Source: Georgenia subflava (GTDB taxonomy: Bacteria; Actinomycetota; Actinomycetes; Actinomycetales; Actinomycetaceae). From it: a stretch of DNA of 64,000 nucleotides. The translations under genes and the position numbers were made by a program. Shown piece by piece: positions 17,571-25,431 of the stretch. How positions within the stretch are numbered: position 1 is the first letter of the stretch; every line of letters starts with the position of its first letter. A model generated the notes under the pieces. It had not been told where the DNA came from, ran no database searches, and was given only the letters and a program-made list of their open reading frames with translations. The stretch spans positions 1 to 64,000 of the forward strand of contig NZ_VUKD01000004.1 of the NCBI RefSeq assembly GCF_009193155.1. Reading direction: 5' to 3'.

Positions 17571-20209
17571 CACCGCGGCCCGACGGTCAGCACCCGGACC
17601 ACAGCCCGCTCGGCGGCGTCGGAGGCGTCGAGGTCGACGAGAGCGGTGAGGCCCCAGTCGTGGTCGCCGGCCGGGTCGTCGAAGGTCTGCCGTGCCACCC
17701 AGGTGCGCGGGCCCAGGGCGGCGTCGACGCCGTCGGGCAGGTCCGCGTCGGTGGCCTGCTCGAGGATGGTCACGAGGGCGGCGGAGCGTGCCTCCGGACC
17801 GGCACCGAGCCAGTCGTACTCGGCCCAGTACGGGGCCATGGTGCCCTCCCAGCGCTCGGCGTCCCAGCCGTCGTCGCCGTCGAGGTGCCCGAGCGCCACG
17901 TACGCCTCCCGTGCGAGCGCGTCGACCCGCTTGAAGAGTGCGTTGCGCACCGCCACCCGGAAGGCGTGCCGGTTGCGGGTGAACGCGACGGAGCCGTCCG
18001 GTCCCTCGCCGAACCGGCGTTCGACGGCGGTCGGGGCGGCCTCCTCGGGCACGGCCACCGCGCCGGCGGCCGCCGCGGCCCCGGCGGACAGGGCCTCCCA
18101 CTCGTCGAGGAGGGAGGAGTCGACCGAGCGCACGAGGTCACCCAGCCACTCGATGATCGCGGCCACCTCCTCGGTGCGGGCCGCCGCCGGGACGACCTGC
18201 CGCAGCGCCCGGTAGGCGTCCGTGAGGTAGCGCAGGACCACGCCCTCCGAGCGGGCCAGCTGGTAGCGCGAGACCAGCTCGGAGAACGTCATCGACTGCT
18301 CGACCATCTCGCGCACCACCGACTTGGGCTTCAGCTCGTAGTCCGCGACCCACGGGTTGGTCTGCCGGTAGGTCGCCAGCGCCGCCTCCAGAGTCTCCGC
18401 GAGCGGCCGCGGCCAGCTCACGTCCTCCAGAAGCGCCATGCGCTCGTCGTACTCGATCCCCTCCGCCTTCATCGCGCCGATGGCGTCGCCGCGGGCGGCC
18501 CGCTGCTGCGCGTAGAGCAGCGGGCGCGGGTCCTCCTGGGTGGCCTCGATGACCGAGACGACGTCGAGCGCGAAGTCGGGGTCCTCGGGGTCGAGCAGGT
18601 CCAGGACCGCCAGCGCGAACGGGGACAGCGGGGCGTTGAGCGCGAAGTCGCGGGGCAGGTCGACCGTCAGGCGCACGTACGGCTCGCCCGGGTGGGCGCG
18701 CCGCCAGTCGGCGTCGAGGTGCTCGAGGACCCCGCCGGCGCGGAGCGAGCGGTAGATCTCGATGGCACGGCGCAGGTGCGGGTTCCGGTCCCGCTCGGGC
18801 TCGTGGTTGTCGGTGAGCAGGCGGTACATGGCCGCCACCGGGTCGCCCTCGCGGGCCAGGACCGAGAGCACCATCGTGTGGCTGACGTGGAACTGGCTGG
18901 TGAGCGGCTCCGGGTCCGCGTCGCGCAGCCGTTCGAACGTCTTGTCGGTCCAGTTGACCGCCCCGGCAGGGGCCTTCTTCCGCACGATCTTGCGCCGCTT
19001 GCGCTCGTCGTCGCCCGCCTTGGCCAGGGCCTTGGCGTTCTCGATGACGTGCTCGGGGGCCTGGACGATCACCTCGCCGGTGGTGTCGAAGCCGGCCCGG
19101 CCGGCGCGCCCGGCGATCTGGTGGAACTCCCGGGCGCTGAGGTGGCGCATCCGCTCGCCGTCGAACTTCGTCAGCGCGGTGATGACGACCGTGCGGATGG
19201 GGACGTTGATGCCGACCCCGAGGGTGTCGGTGCCGCAGATGACGCCGAGCAGCCCGTTCTGGGTCAGGCGCTCGACCAGCCGCCGGTAGCGCGGCAGCAT
19301 CCCCGCGTGGTGGACCCCGACTCCGTGGCGCAGCAGGCGGGAGAGGATCTGGCCGAAGCCGGGCCCGAAGCGGAAGTCGCCGAGGGCGTCGGCGATGCGG
19401 TCGCGCTGCTCGCGCGTGGCCACCTGCACCGAGGTGAGCGACTGGGCGCGCTCGACGGCGTCCTTCTGGGCGAAGTGGACCACGTACACCGGGGCGCGGT
19501 GGGTGGAGACGAGCTCGAGCAGCAGGTCCTGGATCGGCTCCACGGAATAGGTGAACGTCAGCGGCACCGGCCGTTCGGCGTCGTCCACGACGGCGACGTC
19601 GCGCCCCGTGCGGCGGGTGAGGTCCTCGGCGAAGAACGACACGTCCCCCAGCGTCGCGCTCATCAGCAGGAACTGGGCGTCGGGCAGCTCGAGCAGCGGC
19701 ACCTGCCACGCCCAGCCGCGCTGCGGGTCCGCGTAGAAGTGGAACTCGTCCATCACCACCACGCCCGCGTCGGTGGCCGCACCGTCGCGCAGGGCCTGGT
19801 TGGCGAGGATCTCGGCGGTGCAGCAGATGATCGGGGCGTCGGGGTTGATCGCCGAGTCGCCGGTGACCATGCCGACGTTCGCCGAGCCGAACAGGTCCAC
19901 CAGGTCGAAGAACTTCTCGCTCACGAGAGCCTTGAGCGGGGCGGTGTAGTAGCCGGTGCGGCCGGTGGCCAGGGCGGTGAAGAGGGCACCGACGGCGACC
20001 AGGGACTTCCCGGACCCGGTGGGGGTGGCGAGGATGGTGTGCGAGCCGGAGACGAGCTCCAGCACCGCCTCCTCCTGGTGGGGATACAGCGTCAGGCCGG
20101 TGCCGGTGGTCCACTGCTCGAAGGCTTCGTAGATCGCGTCCGGGCCGACGGCGTCGCCGGTGTCCTCGAGGTCGTCGAGGACGAGGTTCAAGGTGGCGGC
20201 GGCAGGCAT
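17570..20209 (-). CDS. DEAD/DEAH-box RNA helicase with DUF3516 C-terminus
   Basis: 879 aa superfamily 2, Ski2-like. The Walker A motif ATPTGSGKS is at 61-69, the DEFH box at 154-157, LMSATL follows, and the Q/R finger HQIAGRAGRAG lies near 355. The C-terminal half matches the DUF3516 region found in actinobacterial Ski2-type helicases. It probably unwinds RNA in decay or processing. It heads an operon with ybaK and the pentapeptide gene. GAGGAT lies 6 nt before the ATG, a possible leaderless start. Confidence 0.92.
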   Translation of the reverse strand: MPAAATLNLVLDDLEDTGDAVGPDAIYEAFEQWTTGTGLTLYPHQEEAVLELVSGSHTILATPTGSGKSLVAVGALFTALATGRTGYYTAPLKALVSEKFFDLVDLFGSANVGMVTGDSAINPDAPIICCTAEILANQALRDGAATDAGVVVMDEFHFYADPQRGWAWQVPLLELPDAQFLLMSATLGDVSFFAEDLTRRTGRDVAVVDDAERPVPLTFTYSVEPIQDLLLELVSTHRAPVYVVHFAQKDAVERAQSLTSVQVATREQRDRIADALGDFRFGPGFGQILSRLLRHGVGVHHAGMLPRYRRLVERLTQNGLLGVICGTDTLGVGINVPIRTVVITALTKFDGERMRHLSAREFHQIAGRAGRAGFDTTGEVIVQAPEHVIENAKALAKAGDDERKRRKIVRKKAPAGAVNWTDKTFERLRDADPEPLTSQFHVSHTMVLSVLAREGDPVAAMYRLLTDNHEPERDRNPHLRRAIEIYRSLRAGGVLEHLDADWRRAHPGEPYVRLTVDLPRDFALNAPLSPFALAVLDLLDPEDPDFALDVVSVIEATQEDPRPLLYAQQRAARGDAIGAMKAEGIEYDERMALLEDVSWPRPLAETLEAALATYRQTNPWVADYELKPKSVVREMVEQSMTFSELVSRYQLARSEGVVLRYLTDAYRALRQVVPAAARTEEVAAIIEWLGDLVRSVDSSLLDEWEALSAGAAAAAGAVAVPEEAAPTAVERRFGEGPDGSVAFTRNRHAFRVAVRNALFKRVDALAREAYVALGHLDGDDGWDAERWEGTMAPYWAEYDWLGAGPEARSAALVTILEQATDADLPDGVDAALGPRTWVARQTFDDPAGDHDWGLTALVDLDASDAAERAVVRVLTVGPR

Positions 20210-20301
20210 CTCCCGATCCTCTCATCAGCCGCCGAGGTGCAGGCGCGTCCGCGTCGCGCGCGGTCGGTCCGCCCCCGCAGGACGGCTGCGCGGCACGCTC
20301 C

Positions 20302-20307
20302 TACGCT
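20302..20307 (+). promoter_or_regulatory. -10 box, leaderless APC permease gene
   Basis: TACGCT, then 6 nt, then the GTG at 20314. It lies in the 104-bp gap divergent from the helicase. Confidence 0.55.
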
Positions 20308-20313
20308 CGGCCT

Positions 20314-21711
20314 GTGGCCACCGTCGACGAGGGCGACCAGCCCCACGCCGTCAGCCTGCGGCGTGAGCTGACCTGGCGCGACCTCGTCGTCTACGGGCTG
20401 CTCTTCATCGGCGTCACCGCCCCGATGGGCACGTTCGGCGTGCTCGACGCGCGCAGCGGCGGGGCAGTCGCTCTCGTGTTCGTCGTCGCGACCGTGGCGA
20501 TGTCCTTCACCGCCTGGTCCTACGCGCGGATGTCGACGGCGCTGCCGCAGGCCGGGTCCGTGTACGCCTACGCCACCGCCGGGCTCGGCCGCCGGCCGGG
20601 CTTCATGGCTGGGTGGATGATCGCGCTGGACTACCTGTTCATCCCTGCGCTCGCGGCCCTGTTCGCCGGACTTGCCTGCCACGCCCTCGTCCCGGGCGTG
20701 CCGGTGTGGGTGTTCACCGGTGCGGCGGTCCTGCTCACCACGGGGCTGAACATCGCCGGGGTCAGGCTCGCCGCACGGGTCGGCCTCGCCATGCTCGTCA
20801 TCGAGCTGCTCGTGCTAGGCGCCTTCGTCGTGCTCGCGGCCGTGCACCTCGTCGTCGTCGGTCCCGAGCGGGGCTGGCTCACGCCGCTCACCGGCGTCTC
20901 GGCGTTCGACGCCGGCGGGGTGGTCGGCGCCGTCTCCGTCGCGGTGCTGGCCTTCCTCGGTTTCGACGCCATCGCGACGTTCGCCGAGGAGACGACCGGC
21001 TCGTCCCGGCACGTGGCCCGCGCCCTGCAGGTGTGCCTCGTCCTCGCCGGCGTGCTGTTCGTGCTCCAGACGTACCTCGGTGCGCTGCTGTCCTCGACGA
21101 CCCCGGCCCAGCTGGCCGCCGAGCCGGCCGCCCAGGGCACCGCCTTCTACGACATGCTCGACGACGCGCTCGGGGTGTGGTTCGGCTCGCTCGTCACCGT
21201 CGTGCGGGCCGTCGGGCCGGTCTTCTCCGCGCTGGTCGCCCAGGCCGCCGTCGCCCGGCTCCTGTTCGCGATGGGCAGGGCAGGGGCGCTGCCCGGGGCG
21301 CTGGCCCGCGGCGGCGCCCGCGGCAGCACCCCGCGCAACGCGATCCTCCTCTCGGCGGTCGTGACCCTCGCCGTCGCGCTCGCCGCGGCGAGCCGGGCCG
21401 ACGGGCTGGACATCCTGTCCTCGATGGTCACGGTCGGTGCCCTTGCCGCGTTCCTGCTCCTGCACGCCTCGGTCGTCGGGCACGCCCGCCGCACCGGCAG
21501 CACGACCCCGGCCGCCGTCGTCGTCCCGGTCCTCGGGGCGCTGATCATCCTCGCCGTCCTCGTCGGAGCGAGCCGGCTGGCCCTTGCGATCGCGGCGGGG
21601 TGGTTCGTCGTCGGAGTCATCGTCATGCTGGTTCGCCCCGGCACCGCCCGCGCCCTCGCGGCCGGGCCGCCCGAGACGCCCGGCGAGCACGGGGAGCCGC
21701 CACGCAGCTGA
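20314..21711 (+). CDS. APC-family amino acid permease
   Basis: 465 aa with about 12 hydrophobic helices. The first helix region LVVYGLLFIGVTAPMGTFGV and the later GFDAIATFAEETTGSSRHV match the amino acid/polyamine/organocation family, most like the putrescine/amino acid importers. The substrate cannot be read from sequence. The hydrophilic C-terminus is short. GTG 20314 is chosen on the -10 box 6 nt upstream. It is not coupled to neighbours. Confidence 0.85.
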   Translation: MATVDEGDQPHAVSLRRELTWRDLVVYGLLFIGVTAPMGTFGVLDARSGGAVALVFVVATVAMSFTAWSYARMSTALPQAGSVYAYATAGLGRRPGFMAGWMIALDYLFIPALAALFAGLACHALVPGVPVWVFTGAAVLLTTGLNIAGVRLAARVGLAMLVIELLVLGAFVVLAAVHLVVVGPERGWLTPLTGVSAFDAGGVVGAVSVAVLAFLGFDAIATFAEETTGSSRHVARALQVCLVLAGVLFVLQTYLGALLSSTTPAQLAAEPAAQGTAFYDMLDDALGVWFGSLVTVVRAVGPVFSALVAQAAVARLLFAMGRAGALPGALARGGARGSTPRNAILLSAVVTLAVALAAASRADGLDILSSMVTVGALAAFLLLHASVVGHARRTGSTTPAAVVVPVLGALIILAVLVGASRLALAIAAGWFVVGVIVMLVRPGTARALAAGPPETPGEHGEPPRS

Positions 21712-21773
21712 GCTGTGCGCGCCTCGGGGTGCCGGCCCGCGGGACCGCACCGTGCGTGCGGCGACGGCGGCCG

Positions 21774-23018
21774 TCAGGCTCCTACCGACGGGCGATGAGT
21801 CCGCTGCCCTGCCGGGGGCGGCGCCGGGCCGACGACGGCCGCCGTCGCGGCACGCAGGAGACGCTCGAGGGGCCCGCGCCCGAGAAAGCGGCGCCAGAGC
21901 CAGGCGGCGGCCAGTGCGACGGCGATGAACCAGAGCAGCACCGCGTTGGAGACCGGGTACCAGACGATGTCGTTGCCGAGGAGGAAGATCGCCACGATGT
22001 GGAAGGAGTAGACGCTCAGGCTCGCGGCCCCGGCGGCCGCGACCGGCGAGAGCACCGCCGCGAAGGCGCGGCCGACCGGGTTGCCCGGGCGGGTCAGCAG
22101 CAGGCACACCGCGATCACGGTGAGCGAGCTGCCGCAGTTCCCGACCACCTCGAGGGTGGAGTACTCGTGGGCGCCGGCGCTGACCAGACGCCGCGCGAGG
22201 GGCGAGGCGCCGTCACCGAGGGCGTCGAGAGCGAGCCGAGAGGTACCCCAGCCCAGCACCCCGAGCGCGACGCCGGCACCGAGCAGCGCCAGCTGGACCC
22301 GCAGCGAGCTCAGCGCCGAGCGGCCCACGGCCATGCCGAGCAGGATGTAGGCGAGGAACACCAGGGCGGGGTAGGCACCGGTCGCGAAGACGTCCATTGG
22401 CAGCTCGACGGGGTCCGCCTCGCCGGTGACCGACGCCAGCGGGCTGGGGCCGCCGTCGGCCCGCTCCGTGGTGAGCAGGAAGATCACGGTGGGGGAGACC
22501 ACCGCGACGAGTGCCGCACCCAGCAGGAGCCATGCGCGTGCGAGCCCGAGGAAGGGCAGGGCGAGCACGAACATCGCCGCGTAGGCGGGCAGGATCACCA
22601 GGACCGGGGTGCCGAGCCCCACGAGGAAGACGCCCATGAGGAGGAGGATCCCGGCCCTGACCAGGGTGGTCAGGCGGGCACGGGCGAGGACGGCTCCGGC
22701 GGGCAGGGTCCCGCGCCCGTTCGCCAGTGCCATCGAGACCCCGGCGAGCAGCGCGAAGAGGGCCGCCGAGCGTCCGTCGGCGACGACGAACCACTCCGGG
22801 TCGTGCCGGCCCTCGGGCCCGTCGTCGCCCAGGTGTGCGACGAACATCCCCAGGATCGCCAGGCCGCGCGCGATGTCGATTCCCGTCAGGCGTCTGCCGC
22901 GGGGCCGGTCGGCGCCGGCCGCGGCGGCGTCGGGCGTCGTCCCGGCGCTCCCCGCGGGGGATCCGGCGGGGTTCTGACGGGGGTGGCCCGCGTGCGGCTG
23001 CTGCCGGGAGGTCGTCAC
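21774..23018 (-). CDS. Membrane acyltransferase-like protein (HGSNAT/DUF418-type)
   Basis: 414 aa. A disordered N-terminus (about 1-40) is followed by RLTGIDIARGLAILGMFVAHLG, the start of the heparan-alpha-glucosaminide acetyltransferase/DUF418 domain, and about 9-10 transmembrane helices. It presumably transfers an acyl group across or at the membrane; the acceptor is unknown. The GTG start overlaps the stop of the upstream APC permease by 4 nt, so the two are co-translated. Confidence 0.75.
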   Translation of the reverse strand: MTTSRQQPHAGHPRQNPAGSPAGSAGTTPDAAAAGADRPRGRRLTGIDIARGLAILGMFVAHLGDDGPEGRHDPEWFVVADGRSAALFALLAGVSMALANGRGTLPAGAVLARARLTTLVRAGILLLMGVFLVGLGTPVLVILPAYAAMFVLALPFLGLARAWLLLGAALVAVVSPTVIFLLTTERADGGPSPLASVTGEADPVELPMDVFATGAYPALVFLAYILLGMAVGRSALSSLRVQLALLGAGVALGVLGWGTSRLALDALGDGASPLARRLVSAGAHEYSTLEVVGNCGSSLTVIAVCLLLTRPGNPVGRAFAAVLSPVAAAGAASLSVYSFHIVAIFLLGNDIVWYPVSNAVLLWFIAVALAAAWLWRRFLGRGPLERLLRAATAAVVGPAPPPAGQRTHRPSVGA

Positions 23019-24301
23019 TGTCCGAGCGTAGGCGCCGGGGGCGTACCGGTGCGCTGTCGGACGATCCAGCGGGCGACCAGCCCGACGACGACCACCCCGA
23101 GCCCGGCCAGCACCGAGCCCGGTGGGAGGGTCAGTGCGAGGGTGGCGCAGCCGACCACCCCGACCACCTGCAGGGCGCGCGGGTACCGGCGCCGGTCGCG
23201 ACCCTGCGTCAGCGCGGCCAGGTTCGCGACCGCGTAGTAGAGCAGCACACCGAAGGAGCTGAAGCCGATGAGCTCGCGCAGGTCCGCCACGAGCACGGCG
23301 ACGACGACCACCGAACCGACGGCGGCCTCGGCGCGGTGCGGGACGTGGAAGCGCGGGTGGACCACCGCCAGGTGACGCGGCAGGTCGCCTTCACGCGCCA
23401 TGGCGAGGGTGGTGCGGCCGACGCCGGCGAGCAGGGCGAGCAGTGCGCCCAGAGACGCCGCCGCGGCGCCGACCCCCACGACCGGCACGGCCCACGACCC
23501 GGCCGTCGCGGCGACCGCGTCGGCGACCGGGGCGTCCGAGGCCGCGAGCCCGTCGACGCCGAGCACCCGCAGAAGGAGGACCGCGACGACGGCGTAGAGC
23601 ACTGCGACCCCGGCCAGCGCGGTGACGATGGCCCGCGGGATGGTGGCCGCCGGGTCCTTGACCTCCTCGCCGAGCGTGGCGATCCGCGCGTAGCCGGCGA
23701 GAGCGAAGAAGATCAGGCCCGCCGACTGCAGGACGTCCCGCACGTCCGGCCCGGCGGCCGGCGCCGTCAGGGGAGCGGACGCCTGCGCGCCGACGGGACC
23801 GCCGAGCACCATCGCCGCCACGGCCACAGCCAGCACGAGAAGCACCACGACCAGGATCACGCGCGCCAGCGCCGCGGTGCGGGTGATCCCGCGCCAGCTC
23901 ACCGCGGTCAGGGCGACCACGGCCGCGGCCGCCGTCGGGCGCTGCCAGTCGGCCGGCACCGTGTACGCCGCGACGGTGGCGGCCATCGCGGCGCACGAGG
24001 CGGTCTTGCCGATCACGAAGCACCAACCGGCGGTGAAGCCCCACCACGGTCCGAGCTGCTCGCGGCCGTAGACGTACGTCCCGCCCGACCTCGGGTAGGT
24101 GGCGGCGAGCTGCGCCGTCGAGGTGGCGTTGCACAGCGCGACGACGACGGCGACCGCGAGGCCGGCCAGCAGCCAGGTGCCGGCGGCACGGGCGGCCGGG
24201 GCGAACACGACGAAGACCCCTGCGCCGATCATCGAGCTCGCGCCGATGACGACGGCGTCGGTCAGGCCGAGCCTGCGGGCGAGGGATCCAGGACCGGTCA
24301 T
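23015..24301 (-). CDS. APC-family amino acid transporter
   Basis: 428 aa, about 12 transmembrane helices. The motif GLTDAVVIGASSMIGAGVFV and LIFFALAGYARIATLGEEVKDP-like helix 6 region (GYARIATLGEEVKDP) mark the APC superfamily. Substrate unknown. It is transcribed on the minus strand and overlaps the acyltransferase gene by 4 nt. It is unrelated in detail to the permease at 20314. Confidence 0.85.
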   Translation of the reverse strand: MTGPGSLARRLGLTDAVVIGASSMIGAGVFVVFAPAARAAGTWLLAGLAVAVVVALCNATSTAQLAATYPRSGGTYVYGREQLGPWWGFTAGWCFVIGKTASCAAMAATVAAYTVPADWQRPTAAAAVVALTAVSWRGITRTAALARVILVVVLLVLAVAVAAMVLGGPVGAQASAPLTAPAAGPDVRDVLQSAGLIFFALAGYARIATLGEEVKDPAATIPRAIVTALAGVAVLYAVVAVLLLRVLGVDGLAASDAPVADAVAATAGSWAVPVVGVGAAAASLGALLALLAGVGRTTLAMAREGDLPRHLAVVHPRFHVPHRAEAAVGSVVVVAVLVADLRELIGFSSFGVLLYYAVANLAALTQGRDRRRYPRALQVVGVVGCATLALTLPPGSVLAGLGVVVVGLVARWIVRQRTGTPPAPTLGQ

Positions 24302-24341
24302 GGCGCGCAGGGTAGCCCCGGGAGATGACCGGCCGGTGCCG

Positions 24342-25379
24342 TCAGGCCGGCGTCGCGCCGTCGGTGGGCTCGTGCGCGAGCAGCGTCGTCGTGACGTCTG
24401 TCAGGCGGGTCCGGAGGGGGTCGGCCCGGTCGGCGAAGCCTCGCTGGCGGGCGACGTACTCGGCGCGCCCGGCAGCGGTCTCGATCGCCACGGGTGCGTG
24501 CCCGAGCGACGTGACGTCGTAGGGAGAGGCCTGCATGTCGAGGACCCTGATGTCGTGGGCGAGCTCGAAGCAGTCGAGCAGCAGCTCGCCGGGGCACGCC
24601 GGGCCGAGCTTCAGCGCGGCCTTGAGGAGATCCATGTTCGCGTGCAGGCAGCCGGGCTGCTCCAGGTCCGGCTGAGTCGCTCGCGCGGGCTGGAGCCTGT
24701 TCAGCGGGCGCGCGGGAGCGGTGAAGAAGCGGAACGCGTCGAAGTGGGTGCACCGGACCGGGTGCGCCTCGACGACGGCGTCCGTGCCGGCCTGCCCGAG
24801 CCGCAGCGGCAGCTCGTGGCGGTGCTCGTCCTGCCGGTAGACCATCGCCCACTCGTGCAGGCCCAGGCAGCCGAGCTGGGCGGGGCGGGCGGCGGTCCGC
24901 CCCAGCAGGTTGTGGAGCCAGCGCACGCCCGGCCCGCGGTCCGTCATGAAGGCGGCGACGTCGAGCGTCACGGTGGGCCCGGCCGGACCGTCAGACGCGG
25001 TGCGGGGACCGGTGGACGCAGTCGGGGGATCGGTGAGGATTCGGTGCGCCTGGTGCACCGAATCCTCACCGACGTCCGGGCCGGCGGGAGTGACGGTGTG
25101 CCAGCGCCAGGTCGCGCGGCGCTCGAGCTCCTCGAGCGCGGCCGGTTCCGCGCCGGCCGCCTCCAGCGTGACCCCGACCCCGGGATGCCAGCGGGCGAGC
25201 TGGGCCGGCCGGACCGGGTAGTACTCGAAGAGGAAGTCCTCGACGGCGTCCTTCTCGTGGTGCGAGCGCCGCCGCCGTCGCGCCGCTGTCAGGGCGTCGG
25301 CCCGCGCGGCGTGCGCGGCGGCCCGGGCGGTCCAGACCGCGGGGGCGAGGGGCCGGGCCGGCGAGGTCACGGTCGGCAT
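24342..25379 (-). CDS. Putative 3-methyladenine DNA glycosylase (actinobacterial family)
   Basis: 345 aa. It resembles a conserved actinobacterial family commonly labelled 3-methyladenine DNA glycosylase: DFLFEYYPVRPAQLARWHPG near 50, CLGLHEWAMVYR near 173, then THFDAFRFFTAPARPLN and EQPGCLHANMDLLK. The activity is not proven for the family. ATG 25379 is chosen over GTG 25385 because TACCCT lies exactly 7 nt upstream. Residues around 103-120 (GEDSVHQAHRILTD) are encoded by a 43-bp palindrome also found at 7171, apparently inserted in frame in a linker. Confidence 0.7.
   Translation of the reverse strand: MPTVTSPARPLAPAVWTARAAAHAARADALTAARRRRRSHHEKDAVEDFLFEYYPVRPAQLARWHPGVGVTLEAAGAEPAALEELERRATWRWHTVTPAGPDVGEDSVHQAHRILTDPPTASTGPRTASDGPAGPTVTLDVAAFMTDRGPGVRWLHNLLGRTAARPAQLGCLGLHEWAMVYRQDEHRHELPLRLGQAGTDAVVEAHPVRCTHFDAFRFFTAPARPLNRLQPARATQPDLEQPGCLHANMDLLKAALKLGPACPGELLLDCFELAHDIRVLDMQASPYDVTSLGHAPVAIETAAGRAEYVARQRGFADRADPLRTRLTDVTTTLLAHEPTDGATPA
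25030..25072. repeat. Long palindrome, copy B (inside the putative glycosylase gene)
   Basis: A perfect 18-bp inverted repeat (25030-25047 with 25055-25072) with a 7-nt loop. The left arm shares 18 identical bases with copy A at 7171-7213. It is in frame and adds a short hydrophilic segment. Confidence 0.75.
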
Positions 25380-25431
25380 GGACACCAGGGTAGGGGCCCG
25401 GCCGACGGGAGGTCATGATCGACGGCCGCCC

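Noticed and set aside
17660-20371. A 903-codon plus-strand frame over the helicase gene
   Set aside because: It lies antisense to a full-length helicase with all motifs; the product has only biased, repetitive composition.
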